Source of the DNA: Planctomycetota bacterium
Lineage (GTDB): Bacteria > Planctomycetota > Planctomycetia > Pirellulales > Thermoguttaceae
Reading direction: 5' to 3'
NCBI GenBank assembly: GCA_030612765.1
Contig: JAUWNG010000023.1
Location: 1-36,467 of the forward strand
Length of the DNA: 36,467 nucleotides
Shown here: one piece after another, positions 23,511 to 31,975 of the stretch
Numbering within the stretch: the stretch's first letter is position 1
Layout: the number at the start of each line of letters is the position of its first letter
The notes under the pieces: generated by a model
The model's input: the letters and a program-made list of their open reading frames with translations, nothing else
What the model was told of the DNA's origin: nothing
The model's database searches: none
Position numbers and translations under genes: made by a program

Positions 23511-24878
23511 GTGGCAAACTCGAAGTTCGTATTGATCCCCAAGCAGCCGTCGGCCCCGGAGTTGGTTTGTAAAATACCCGGCCCCAAGGCCCGAAAATTG
23601 GTCGCCCGCGATAAGAAGGTGATGAGTCCTTCTTACACCCGAGATTACCCGCTGGTGATTGATAATGCCATCGGCTCGGTGGTCACCGACCCGGACGGCA
23701 ACCGGTTCCTCGATATGACCGCCGGCATCGCCGTGACGGCCGCCGGTCATTCACATCCCTACGTAGTCCGGGCCATCCGCGATCAGACCGCCCGCTTTCT
23801 GCACATGTCGGGGACCGATTTCTATTACGACCAGGAGATCATGCTTGCCGAGCGGTTGGCCAAATTGACGCCGATGTCGGGCCGCAATCGGGTTTTTTTC
23901 ACCAACTCGGGCGCCGAGGCGATCGAGGCCGCCTTCAAGCTCGCCCGGCACCAGACCGGCCGGCAACACGTCATCTCCTTCTGGGGCGCCTTTCACGGGC
24001 GGACGTTCGGCGCGATGTCGCTCTCGGGCAGCAAGGCGATACACCGCAAGCGATTCCTGCCGGTGGTGCCGCAGATTACCCACGTCACATATCCCGATCC
24101 GTTCCGACCGATCGATCTTCGCGAGTCGGATTCGATCGTCGATTTCACTCTGGATGAGATCGAGCAGACGGTTTTCCGCCGCGAGGTCGAGCCGGACGAA
24201 GTGGCGGCGATTTTTGTCGAGGCGATTCAGGGCGAGGGAGGATACATTGTTCCTCCGCTCGACTTCCTACCGCGTCTCCGCGATCTTTGCGACCGCCACG
24301 GCATCCTGATGGTCTGCGACGAGGTGCAGAGCGGCATGGGGCGGACGGGTAAGATGTGGGCCGTCCAGCACGTCGGCGTCCAGCCAGACATTGTCGTCTC
24401 GGCCAAGGGCATCGCCAGCGGTATGCCCTTGGGGGCCATCATCGCGCGGGAAGAGATCATGAACTGGCCCCCCGGCTCGCACGCCTCGACCTACGGCGGC
24501 AACCCGGTGGCCTGCGCCGCCTCGCTGGCCACGCTCGATCTGCTCGAAGGCGGGCTGATAGACAACGCAAAAGTCGTCGGCGCGCACTTGATTGAACGAT
24601 TGCAGGCGGTTAAAGAAGAGTTTTCGGCCATCGGCGACGTCCGCGGCGTGGGCCTGATGGTCGCCGCCGATTTCGTCACCGATCCGAAGAGTCGTTGCCA
24701 TGACCCGGAGACGCGAAACCGCGTCGTCCAGGAATGTTTCCGTCGCGGCGTATTGATGCTCGGCTGCGGCGAGAGCGCGGTCCGCTTCTGTCCCGCGCTG
24801 ACGATTTCTAAAAAACAGATCGACGTGGCGGTCGGTATTTTCCGCGACGCCGTGGCGACGGTTGTCAAAAAATCATAA
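23511..24878 (+). CDS. Class III aminotransferase (4-aminobutyrate aminotransferase-like)
   Basis: The 455-residue PLP enzyme starts from a GTG at 23511, with AAGGA about 10 bases upstream. The fold type I signatures are clear: NSGAEAIEAA (132-141), FHGRTFGAMSLSGS (161-174), Asp270 in VCDEVQSGMGRTG, and the PLP lysine Lys299 in VVSAKGIASGMPLGA. The residue pattern is closest to GabT/ArgD-type enzymes that act on omega-amino groups; alanine-glyoxylate aminotransferase 2 is another possibility in the same class. It is followed after 35 bases by the dehydrogenase gene. Its product semialdehyde could feed the preceding aldehyde dehydrogenase. Confidence 0.93.
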   Translation: MANSKFVLIPKQPSAPELVCKIPGPKARKLVARDKKVMSPSYTRDYPLVIDNAIGSVVTDPDGNRFLDMTAGIAVTAAGHSHPYVVRAIRDQTARFLHMSGTDFYYDQEIMLAERLAKLTPMSGRNRVFFTNSGAEAIEAAFKLARHQTGRQHVISFWGAFHGRTFGAMSLSGSKAIHRKRFLPVVPQITHVTYPDPFRPIDLRESDSIVDFTLDEIEQTVFRREVEPDEVAAIFVEAIQGEGGYIVPPLDFLPRLRDLCDRHGILMVCDEVQSGMGRTGKMWAVQHVGVQPDIVVSAKGIASGMPLGAIIAREEIMNWPPGSHASTYGGNPVACAASLATLDLLEGGLIDNAKVVGAHLIERLQAVKEEFSAIGDVRGVGLMVAADFVTDPKSRCHDPETRNRVVQECFRRGVLMLGCGESAVRFCPALTISKKQIDVAVGIFRDAVATVVKKS

Positions 24879-24913
24879 AGCCGCGACCGTCGGTCGCGCC
24901 CTGAAAGGAAATT

Positions 24914-26095
24914 ATGACCAAACCGACGATCGTCGTAATGCCCGGCGACGGCATCGGCAAAATCGTGCTGCCCGAGGCGCTGCGGGTGTTGGACGCAGCC
25001 GGATTTCAGGCGGATTACGTGCCGGCCGACATCGGCTGGGATTATTGGATTTCCGAAGGCAGCGCGCTGCCGGATCGGACGATCGACCTGCTTAAACGAC
25101 ACAAACTCGGGCTGTTTGGGGCAATCACCTCGAAGCCGAAACAGGCGGCCCGTGCCGAACTCTCGCCCGCCTTGCAGGGGAAGGGACACGTCTATTACAG
25201 CCCCATCGTGCGGATGCGGCAACTGTTCGACCTTGATATATGCATCCGTCCCTGCCGGTCGTTTCCCGGCAACCCGCTGAACTTCATCCGCCGAGCGCCG
25301 GACGGCTTCGAGGAGCCGAAAATCGACGCGGTCATCTTCCGGCAAAATACCGAGGGGCTTTACTCGGGTGTCGAATGGACCGACCCGCCCAAACACGTCC
25401 GCGACGCGCTCGAAACGCACCCGAAGATGAAAAACTTCGCTCACGTCGCCGGACCCGATCTGGCCGTCTCGTGCCGCATACTCAGCCGGCCAGCCTGTCG
25501 GCGGATCATCCGCGCGGCCTTCGAACATGCCAAAAAGTTCGGCTACCGCTCGGTCACCGTCTGCGAGAAGCCGAACGTGATCCGCGAGACCTCGGGCATG
25601 GTCGAGGACGAGGCCAAACTGATCGCCGCCGAATATCCCGACGTCGCACTGCGGTCGACGAACATCGACGCCCAGATGATGTGGCTCACCAAAAACCCGG
25701 AAGACTACGGCGTGCTGGTGGCCACGAACATGTTCGCCGACATCATTTCCGACGGTTTCGCCGGACTGGTGGGCGGGTTGGGATTCGCGGCCAGCGCGAA
25801 CATCGGCCGCGAGGTCGCCGTCTTCGAGCCGACGCACGGCTCCGCCCCGAAATACGCCGCCCTCTCCCCGTCGATCGTCAATCCGATCGCCATGAGCCTG
25901 GCCGCCTGCATGATGCTCGCCCACGTCGGCCACTCGCCGACGGCCGACCGCATCCGCGCGGCCGTCGCCAAGGTGGTGGCCGAGGGCAAGGTGCTTGCAT
26001 ACGACATGCTCCGATTGGCCGGCGGGCCGAACGTCCTCAGCCGCGGCGCGGCCGCCACCAGACAATTGACCGACGCCATTATCGCCGCGCTGTAA
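24914..26095 (+). CDS. Isocitrate/isopropylmalate-family dehydrogenase, probably NADP-linked
   Basis: The 393-residue protein is a decarboxylating beta-hydroxyacid dehydrogenase. Arg102 and Arg112 (VRMRQLFDLDICIRPC), Arg143 and Tyr150 (FRQNTEGLYSGVE), Lys219 (CEKPNVI), and Asp252, Asp276 and Asp280 line up with substrate and metal residues of the family. HGSAPKYA (308-315) has the Lys-Tyr pair that binds the NADP phosphate in E. coli isocitrate dehydrogenase. Ser96 aligns with E. coli Ser113, but Ile98 stands where isocitrate dehydrogenase has Asn115, so the substrate may differ from isocitrate. AAAGGAA lies about 7 bases before the ATG. The neighbours are an aconitase-type pair and an ICL/PEP-mutase-type lyase. 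Confidence 0.92.
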   Translation: MTKPTIVVMPGDGIGKIVLPEALRVLDAAGFQADYVPADIGWDYWISEGSALPDRTIDLLKRHKLGLFGAITSKPKQAARAELSPALQGKGHVYYSPIVRMRQLFDLDICIRPCRSFPGNPLNFIRRAPDGFEEPKIDAVIFRQNTEGLYSGVEWTDPPKHVRDALETHPKMKNFAHVAGPDLAVSCRILSRPACRRIIRAAFEHAKKFGYRSVTVCEKPNVIRETSGMVEDEAKLIAAEYPDVALRSTNIDAQMMWLTKNPEDYGVLVATNMFADIISDGFAGLVGGLGFAASANIGREVAVFEPTHGSAPKYAALSPSIVNPIAMSLAACMMLAHVGHSPTADRIRAAVAKVVAEGKVLAYDMLRLAGGPNVLSRGAAATRQLTDAIIAAL

Positions 26096-26106
26096 AGAGA
26101 AAATAA

Positions 26107-26188
26107 GTAGGGTGGGACAAGCGTAGCGAAGTCCCACCATGTTTTCACCGATGATTGGTGGGACTTCGCTACGCTTGTCCCACCCTAC
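26107..26188. repeat. GTAGGGTGGG palindrome, copy 4 (GACAAGCGTAGCG variant)
   Basis: Arms of about 33 bases start GTAGGGTGGGACAAGCGTAG and end with the reverse complement. It starts 11 bases after the dehydrogenase stop and ends 13 bases before the lyase start, so it nearly fills the gap. Confidence 0.85.
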
Positions 26189-26201
26189 AACTGCAACTCC
26201 A

Positions 26202-27134
26202 ATGAAAAAAACAGCGATCTTGCGACAAGCGATCATGGCTCGACGGGCCGTCGTGGTCCCCGGCGCTCACGACGCCCTGAGCGCGAAAGTCATCGAGCGG
26301 TGCGGATTCGAGGCCATCCAGGTTTCCGGCTACGGGCTGGCCGCGAGCCTGCTGGCCAAACCGGACGTCGGTCTGGTGCAAATGAAGGACGTTCTGGACA
26401 TGACCTGGAACATCGTGCAGGCCGTCGATATTCCCGTCATGGCCGACGTAGACACCGGCGGCGGCAACGCCGTCAACGCCGCCTGGATCGCCGAACGTCT
26501 GATACAGATGGGCACCGCCGGAATGAACATCGAGGATCAGGTGTTTCCCAAGCGCTGCGGCCACATGTCGGGCAAGGAAGTCATCTCGGCCGAGGAAATG
26601 GCCGGCAAGCTGCGGGCCTGCTCCGACGTGAGAAACCGGCTCGACAAGGACTTCATCATCAACGCCCGGACCGACGTCTTCGCCGCCCAAGGCATCGACG
26701 AGGCCATCAAGCGATGCAACATGTATCTCGCCGCCGGCGCCGATCTGGCCTTCATCGACGGCATCCGCACCCGGGCGGACGTCGAAAAAGCCGTCGCCGA
26801 AGTACACGGCCCGCTGTCGGTAAACCTGATGGACGCCATCTCCGGCATGAAAACCGAACTGATTCCCATTCCCGATCTGGCGAAGCTGGGCGTCGGCCGG
26901 GTGTCGATCCCGGTTGCCTCGTGTATGGTCGCTCATAAGGCGCTGATGGATTTCTTCACCGCCCTGAAGGCCGCGCCGGCCGGCATTTTGCCCGGCCAGA
27001 CGAAGTGGGTCGCCGGCTTCGAGGAGTTCACCGATTTCGTCGGCCTGAAAGAGTATAGAAAACTCGAAGACGAATATCTTCCCAGGGATAGAATGGCGGA
27101 AAAATACGGCGATACGAAGAAAATCGTCGAGTAA
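26202..27134 (+). CDS. Isocitrate lyase/PEP mutase family C-C lyase (methylisocitrate lyase-like)
   Basis: From ATG 26202 the protein has 310 residues. It has the metal-binding ADVDTGGG (81-88), NIEDQ (109-113), and the active-site loop PKRCGH (116-121), where Cys119 marks a carbon-carbon lyase instead of a PEP mutase or phosphonatase. IINARTD (152-158) supplies a substrate arginine. Size fits methylisocitrate lyase or 2,3-dimethylmalate lyase, not the much longer true isocitrate lyase. Such enzymes split a 2-hydroxy-acid into pyruvate (or glyoxylate) plus another acid. An upstream in-frame extension to 26139 reads the palindrome and is discarded. The aconitase-type genes follow directly. The substrate remains open. 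Confidence 0.9.
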   Translation: MKKTAILRQAIMARRAVVVPGAHDALSAKVIERCGFEAIQVSGYGLAASLLAKPDVGLVQMKDVLDMTWNIVQAVDIPVMADVDTGGGNAVNAAWIAERLIQMGTAGMNIEDQVFPKRCGHMSGKEVISAEEMAGKLRACSDVRNRLDKDFIINARTDVFAAQGIDEAIKRCNMYLAAGADLAFIDGIRTRADVEKAVAEVHGPLSVNLMDAISGMKTELIPIPDLAKLGVGRVSIPVASCMVAHKALMDFFTALKAAPAGILPGQTKWVAGFEEFTDFVGLKEYRKLEDEYLPRDRMAEKYGDTKKIVE

Positions 27135-27168
27135 CCGACAAATCTCGTTCCCACGCGGAGCGTCAATA

Positions 27169-28431
27169 ATGGGAAAAACCTTCGCCGAAAAAATCTTGGC
27201 GCGGAAATCGGGCCGCGACGCGCTCCGGCCGGGTGAGATCGTCACCGTTCGGCCAGACCGTCTGCTCTCGCACGACAACACGGCGGCGATCGTGGCCAAA
27301 ATCGCCGTCGACCTGGTCGAGTTCGGCCCGGCGCGGAAGGACATGCACGTAGTGGTGCTCGACCACGTCGTGCCCGCCGCCACGGAAAAGGACGCCGAAA
27401 ACCACAAGGCCATCCGCCGATACGTCCAGCGGTACGGCGTCGAGCATTTTTTCGACGTCGGCACGGGCGTCTGCCATCAGGTGATGGTCGAGAAGGGATT
27501 GGCGTTGCCCGGCGATCTGATCGTCGGCAGCGACTCGCACACCTGCATGTACGGGGCGCTGGGTGCGTTTGCCACCGGTATCGACCGCACCGAGGCGGCC
27601 GCCCTGATCCTGACCGGCGAGACGTGGCTGAAGGTTCCCGAGAGCATCCGCATTGATCTTAGCGGCGGTCTTTCGCCGGGCGTTACGGCCAAGGACCTGA
27701 TCCTTTCGCTCATCGGCCGGCTCGGCGCCGACGGGGCCAACTACCAGTGCGTCGAGTTCCACGGCGCCGCCGAGTTGTCGATCGACGAGCGGTTGACCGT
27801 CGCCAACATGGGCATCGAGATGGGGGCCAAGGCCGCCGCGTTCGAGGTCGATGCCCGCACCGTGGAATACCTCGACTCGATCGGCGTCCGGCGCGACGGC
27901 TACGAGCCGGTCTGGGCCGACTCGGACGCCGAATACTCGCGCCGGATGGATTTTGACCTCTCGACACTCGGCCCGGTGGTGGCTAAACCGCATACAGTGG
28001 ACAACGTCGTTTCCGTCGAAGAAGTCGAGGGGACGCCCATCGACCAGTGCGTATTGGGTACTTGCACGAACGGCCGGGCGAGCGATTTCGAGCTTGCCGC
28101 GTCGATCCTTAAGGGGAAGCAAATCGCCTCGGGCACGCGGTTGCTGCTGTTGCCGGCATCGCGGGAAGTCCTACGCCGGGCAATCGCCTCCGGCGCGATC
28201 GACGCACTGCTGGCTGCCGGGGGTACGCTGCTTCCGACCGGCTGCGGGCCGTGCCTCGGCGCCCATCAGGGAGTATTGGCCGCCGGCGAGCGGTGTCTTT
28301 CCACGTCCAATCGAAATTTCCGAGGCCGGATGGGCTGCGCGAAGGCGGAAATCTTCCTGGCAAGCCCCGCCACCGTCGCCGCCTCGGCGATACACGGCCG
28401 AATCAGCGATCCCCGAAAGGAGATCAAGTAG
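27169..28431 (+). CDS. Aconitase/isopropylmalate isomerase family, large subunit (LeuC/HacA/DmdA type)
   Basis: The 420-residue large subunit of a two-part dehydratase has the three [4Fe-4S] ligands Cys299 (LGTCTNGR), Cys359 and Cys362 (GCGPCLG). LDHVVPA (64-70) and GSDSHTCMYGA (120-130) are family hallmarks. Length fits the short LeuC/homoaconitase/dimethylmaleate hydratase branch, not the 600-900-residue true aconitases. It isomerises or hydrates a branched dicarboxylic or tricarboxylic acid by removing and re-adding water. The small subunit follows after 87 bases. The start lies next to TTCCCACGCGGAGCGT, half of a repeat seen in full at 34469-34497; ACGCGGAG may serve as the ribosome site. 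Confidence 0.92.
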   Translation: MGKTFAEKILARKSGRDALRPGEIVTVRPDRLLSHDNTAAIVAKIAVDLVEFGPARKDMHVVVLDHVVPAATEKDAENHKAIRRYVQRYGVEHFFDVGTGVCHQVMVEKGLALPGDLIVGSDSHTCMYGALGAFATGIDRTEAAALILTGETWLKVPESIRIDLSGGLSPGVTAKDLILSLIGRLGADGANYQCVEFHGAAELSIDERLTVANMGIEMGAKAAAFEVDARTVEYLDSIGVRRDGYEPVWADSDAEYSRRMDFDLSTLGPVVAKPHTVDNVVSVEEVEGTPIDQCVLGTCTNGRASDFELAASILKGKQIASGTRLLLLPASREVLRRAIASGAIDALLAAGGTLLPTGCGPCLGAHQGVLAAGERCLSTSNRNFRGRMGCAKAEIFLASPATVAASAIHGRISDPRKEIK

Positions 28432-28482
28432 GCCGGGTTGAAACCCGGCGGTTATTTCGTGCCGGGTCACGACCCGGCCTAC
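28428..28482. repeat. GTAGGCCGGGTTG...GACCCGGCCTAC palindrome
   Basis: The left end contains the stop codon of the large-subunit gene (TAG at 28429-28431). The structure is two small hairpins (GCCGGGTTGAAACCCGGC and GCCGGGTCACGACCCGGC) enclosed by GTAG/CTAC, so in outline it resembles the double-hairpin elements. Confidence 0.8.
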
Positions 28483-28518
28483 TACTCCGAACCCCGAATT
28501 CCGCCAAGAGATCATGCA

Positions 28519-29007
28519 ATGAGCAAAGTCTGGCATTACGGCGATGACATCAACACCGACATGCTCTTTCCGGGCAAGTATACCTACTCTTGCTCGACGG
28601 CGGAGCAGATTCTGCCGCATCTGTTGGAAGACCTTGACCCGGGTTTCGCCACGGGCGTCCGGCCCGGCGACTTTCTGCTGGCCGGCAAGAACTTCGGCTG
28701 CGGTAGCTCGCGCGAGCAGCCGGCCCTGGGTCTGAAAGCGGCCGGCGTCGAGGCCGTCGTGGCAAAAAGCTACGCGCGGATATTCTACCGCGCCGCCGTG
28801 AATCAAGGACTGCTGCTGATCGAGAGCCCCGAAGCGGTCGAGGCATACAAGGAGGGAGACGAGGTGCGTTTGGACGCGACGGCCGGAACGATCACCGTCG
28901 GTGGACAATCATTTTCGTTTCCGAGTCTGCCCGAGGCGATTCTCGCTATCCGCAACGCCGGCGGGCTGCTTCCATACGCCCGGGCAAAGTTGCGTGTTCG
29001 AGTGTGA
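28519..29007 (+). CDS. Aconitase/isopropylmalate isomerase family, small subunit (LeuD/HacB/DmdB type)
   Basis: The 162-residue swivel-domain subunit has GDDINTDMLFPGKY (8-21) and GKNFGCGSSREQP (56-68), which holds the serine loop that contacts substrate. In related archaeal enzymes the residues just after the first motif set specificity (YLRT in homoaconitase, YLVY or YLRM in isopropylmalate isomerase); here they read YTYS (21-24), unlike both. The last active-site residue is Gln67 (REQ) where LeuD-type proteins often have His. The true start is ATG 28519; an in-frame extension to 28438 reads the palindrome. It pairs with the large-subunit gene. Substrate could be a homoaconitate-, citraconate- or dimethylmaleate-like acid. 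Confidence 0.9.
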   Translation: MSKVWHYGDDINTDMLFPGKYTYSCSTAEQILPHLLEDLDPGFATGVRPGDFLLAGKNFGCGSSREQPALGLKAAGVEAVVAKSYARIFYRAAVNQGLLLIESPEAVEAYKEGDEVRLDATAGTITVGGQSFSFPSLPEAILAIRNAGGLLPYARAKLRVRV

Positions 29008-29015
29008 TTGCCCAT

Positions 29016-29116
29016 CGTTTAACCCGGAGCTACCCCTCGTTTAACCCGGAGCCAACGGCGACGGTGGGGTGGCAGCGGTCATAGCATCTCCGTCGCCGCT
29101 GGCTCCGGGTTAAACG
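29016..29116. repeat. CGTTTAACCCGGAGC...GCTCCGGGTTAAACG palindrome with extra half arm
   Basis: A full inverted repeat runs from 29039 to 29116 with arms of 27 bases (CGTTTAACCCGGAGCCAACG at the left). A second, partial left arm lies directly before it at 29016-29031. The gap of 196 bases around it, before the glyA gene, holds nothing else that I recognise. Confidence 0.85.
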
Positions 29117-29203
29117 ATACCGATTGACGAACCGGCATGAATCGTGGAAAATAGTTGGTTTATTGCTTTTGGCGAGTAGTTTTTCTCTCGACAGGATAGC
29201 CCA

Positions 29204-30457
29204 ATGAACTTTATTGAACGACAAGACTCGGAAGTGTGGACCGCGATTGCCGGCGAAATCAAGCGGCAGCGGGACGGCCTGGAAATGATCGCCTCGGAAA
29301 ACTTCACCAGCCCGGCCGTCATGCAGGCCGTCGGCAGCGTGTTGACGAACAAATACGCCGAGGGCTATCCGGGGCGACGCTATTACGGCGGATGCGAGTT
29401 CGTCGACGTGGCCGAGAATCTTGCCCGGGACCGGGCCAAGCAAATCTTCGGCGCCGACTTCGCCAATGTGCAACCCCACTCCGGCGCCCAGGCCAACATG
29501 GCCGTCTATCTCTCGATCCTCGAGCCGGGCGACGTCGTGCTGGGACTCGATCTGGCACACGGCGGACACCTTACCCACGGCATGAAGCTGAACTTTTCGG
29601 GCAAGACGTACCGCTTCCACAGCTACGGCGTCCGGCCCGACACGCATCGGATCGACTTCGATCAGATCGCCGCTTTGGCCCGCGAGCATAAGCCGAAGAT
29701 GATCGTGGCCGGGGCCAGCGCGTATCCGCGCGAGATCCCCCACGGCCGGTTCGCCGAGATCGCGCGGGAATGTGGAGCGAAGCTGCTGGTGGACATGGCC
29801 CACTACGCGGGTCTGGTGGCCGTCAAGCTGCACGACGATCCGGTGCCGGTGGCCGATTACGTTACATCGACCACTCACAAAACGCTCCGCGGCCCGCGCG
29901 GCGGTTTGATCCTCTGCAAGGAAGAGTACGCCAAGGCGGTCAACCGGGGTGTGTTCCCTTGCGTCCAGGGCGGGCCGCTGATGCACGTTATCGCCGGCAA
30001 GGCCGTTTGTTTCGGCGAGATTCTAAAGCCCGACTACAAGCAATACATCCAGCAGGTTGTGGACAACGCCAAGGTCTTGGCCGAGACCCTCGTGTCCGGC
30101 GGCGTGCAACTCGTCAGCGGCGGAACGGACAACCACCTGATCCTGGCCGACGTCACCCCGCTGGGTACGACCGGCGCACAGGCCGAACAGGCCCTGGAAC
30201 GCTGCGGAATCACGATCAACAAAAACATGATCCCCTTCGACCAGCGGAAGCCGATGGACCCGTCGGGCATCCGCTTGGGTACGCCGGCGCTTACCACTCG
30301 CGGCATGGGCTGCGACCAGATGCGGACGATCGGCGGCTGGTTTATCGAAGTCCTCCGCGCGCCGGACGACGAAACTCTGGCCGGCCGCATCCGCGGACAG
30401 GTGGCCGAGATGTGCAAGCAGTTCCCGGTGCCGGGCGACGCGGTTTGCGAGAAGTAA
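29204..30457 (+). CDS. glyA: Serine hydroxymethyltransferase
   Basis: The 417-residue PLP enzyme interconverts serine and glycine with transfer of a one-carbon unit to tetrahydrofolate. [14 protein letters not shown] (27-40), [15 protein letters not shown] (49-63), [10 protein letters not shown] (89-98), [11 protein letters not shown] (197-207) and the PLP lysine Lys226 in [14 protein letters not shown] are all present and standard. Length is normal (410-430). The start at 29204 is the usual MNFIERQD-type opening. It begins a housekeeping stretch with the dihydroorotase gene. Its position downstream of the aminotransferase and lyase genes allows a link to glycine metabolism, but the palindromes between them weaken the case for one operon. 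Confidence 0.97.
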   Translation: MNFIERQDSEVWTAIAGEIKRQRDGLEMIASENFTSPAVMQAVGSVLTNKYAEGYPGRRYYGGCEFVDVAENLARDRAKQIFGADFANVQPHSGAQANMAVYLSILEPGDVVLGLDLAHGGHLTHGMKLNFSGKTYRFHSYGVRPDTHRIDFDQIAALAREHKPKMIVAGASAYPREIPHGRFAEIARECGAKLLVDMAHYAGLVAVKLHDDPVPVADYVTSTTHKTLRGPRGGLILCKEEYAKAVNRGVFPCVQGGPLMHVIAGKAVCFGEILKPDYKQYIQQVVDNAKVLAETLVSGGVQLVSGGTDNHLILADVTPLGTTGAQAEQALERCGITINKNMIPFDQRKPMDPSGIRLGTPALTTRGMGCDQMRTIGGWFIEVLRAPDDETLAGRIRGQVAEMCKQFPVPGDAVCEK

Positions 30458-30524
30458 GGGGAACGGTTGTTTTTTTGGCCCGTAGGGTGCTAAAATGCGT
30501 GTGGCGCCGCTCGCAGGCAATTTT

Positions 30525-30549
30525 CCCGGCGTGGACGCCGGGGCTAAAC
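30525..30549. repeat. Single hairpin CCCGGCGTGGACGCCGGGGCTAAAC, half element
   Basis: This matches the right half of the double-hairpin element at 31901-31964 (one base different). It lies between glyA and the dihydroorotase gene and may be a decayed copy. Confidence 0.7.
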
Positions 30550-30609
30550 GGATGAATGAACGGTAATTCAAATCCTAAACCCCGATTCCCGACCGCCAGA
30601 ATCACCTCC

Positions 30610-31884
30610 ATGCACTCGATAATCATCAAAAACGGCCGTGTGATCGATCCCTCGCAGGGGATGGATCGCGTGACGAACCTGTTGATCGCCGACGGTCGGA
30701 TCGCCGCCTACGACGCGGCGCCCGGCGGGGGAGAAACGGCGATCGACGCCTCGGGAAAGATTGTAGCCCCGGGCCTGATCGACATGCACGTCCACCTGCG
30801 CGAGCCGGGCTTCGAGGAGGACGAGACGATCGAAACCGGCACGGCCGCCGCGCTGGCCGGAGGGTTCGCCTCGATCGCCTGTATCCCCAACACCGATCCG
30901 CCGATCGACACGCAGGGGGTGGTCGAGTTCATCCACGACCGGGCCGAGCGGGCCGACAATTGCAACGTGCTCGTGACCGCCTGCGTGAGCAAAAACCGCG
31001 AAGGAAAGGAACTGGCCGAGATCGGCCAGTTGGTCGAGGCCGGAGCGGTCGCCTTCAGCGACGACGGCTCGCCGGTCCACGACGCCGAGCTGATGCGACG
31101 CGCCTTGGAGTATTGCTCGATGTTCGACAAGCCGGTCCTCAGCCACGCCGAAATCCGCGAGCTTTCGCAGCACGGCGTGATGCACGAGGGGCTTACCTCG
31201 ATGCTCCTCGGTTTGTCGGGCATCCCCGCGGCGGCCGAGGACGTGATGGTCAGCCGCGACATCGCGCTGGCCGAGGCCACCGGCGGACGGCTGCACGTCA
31301 TGCACGTCTCGACCGTCAACAGCGTCGAGGCCCTGCGCCGGGCCAAGGCGCGCGGCGTCCGCGTGACCGCCGAGGCCGCACCGCACCACTTCTCGCTCTG
31401 CGACGAGTCGCTCCGCACGTTCGACGCCAACTTCAAGATGAACCCGCCGCTGCGCGGCCGGAAGCACGTCGAGGCGGTCATCGCCGGTTTGAGCGACGGG
31501 ACGATCGACGCGATCGCCAGCGACCACGCCCCGCACTCCAAAGAGAAGAAAATGCAGGACATAGACCGGGTGCCGTTCGGCGTCGTCGGCCTGGAAACGT
31601 CTCTCGGGCTGGTCGTCACCAAACTGATCGAGCCGGGCCATCTCGACTGGCCCGCGGCGATTCGCAAAATGTCGCTCGCTCCGGCCCAAATCTTGGGTCT
31701 CGACAAAGGCACGCTCCGAATCGGCGCGGAGGCCGACGTGACGATAATCGACCCCAGTGCCCGTTGGACGGTCGATCCCCAAAAATTCCGCTCGAAGAGC
31801 GCCAACACGCCCTTTGCCGGCTGTAAGTTGACCGGCCGGGCGGATGTAGTGATAGTCGGCGGCCGGGTGAAGTTTCAGAGGTAA
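30610..31884 (+). CDS. pyrC: Dihydroorotase, class I
   Basis: The 424-residue zinc amidohydrolase closes N-carbamoyl-aspartate to dihydroorotate in pyrimidine synthesis. The metal ligands are His60 and His62 (DMHVHLREPG), His179 (VLSHAE), His232 (VMHVST) and catalytic Asp305 (ASDHAPH). IPNTDPPID (92-100) and KMNPPLR (276-282) hold the substrate residues. The set is complete, so it should be an active enzyme, not the inactive form found in some ATCase complexes. The ATG at 30610 (MHSIIIKNGRVIDPS) is the natural start; an in-frame ATG at 30556 lies in unconserved sequence. No ATCase gene (pyrB) is beside it in this window, although the two often pair. Confidence 0.95.
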   Translation: MHSIIIKNGRVIDPSQGMDRVTNLLIADGRIAAYDAAPGGGETAIDASGKIVAPGLIDMHVHLREPGFEEDETIETGTAAALAGGFASIACIPNTDPPIDTQGVVEFIHDRAERADNCNVLVTACVSKNREGKELAEIGQLVEAGAVAFSDDGSPVHDAELMRRALEYCSMFDKPVLSHAEIRELSQHGVMHEGLTSMLLGLSGIPAAAEDVMVSRDIALAEATGGRLHVMHVSTVNSVEALRRAKARGVRVTAEAAPHHFSLCDESLRTFDANFKMNPPLRGRKHVEAVIAGLSDGTIDAIASDHAPHSKEKKMQDIDRVPFGVVGLETSLGLVVTKLIEPGHLDWPAAIRKMSLAPAQILGLDKGTLRIGAEADVTIIDPSARWTVDPQKFRSKSANTPFAGCKLTGRADVVIVGGRVKFQR

Positions 31885-31900
31885 CCAGCGATAAAAAAAT

Positions 31901-31964
31901 GTTTAGCCGCCGCGCCCACGCGGCGTAGAGTGGTTGAATCCCGGCGTGGGCGCCGGGGCTAAAC
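31901..31964. repeat. Double-hairpin element GTTTAGCC...GGGGCTAAAC
   Basis: Two hairpins (GCCGCCGCGCCCACGCGGCG and CCCGGCGTGGGCGCCGGGG) are enclosed by GTTTAGCC and GGCTAAAC. It shares its ends and architecture, but not its stems, with 2266-2349 and its relatives. Confidence 0.8.
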
Positions 31965-31975
31965 AAGGTACGGCC

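Noticed and set aside
24491-26236. A 581-residue open frame on the minus strand, opposite the aminotransferase and the dehydrogenase
   Set aside because: It lies fully opposite two clearly recognised genes, has low-complexity composition typical of antisense GC-rich reading, and shows no known motif.
26169-28122. Two long minus-strand open frames opposite the lyase and dehydratase genes
   Set aside because: Antisense to well-supported enzymes; no motif and no plausible start site.
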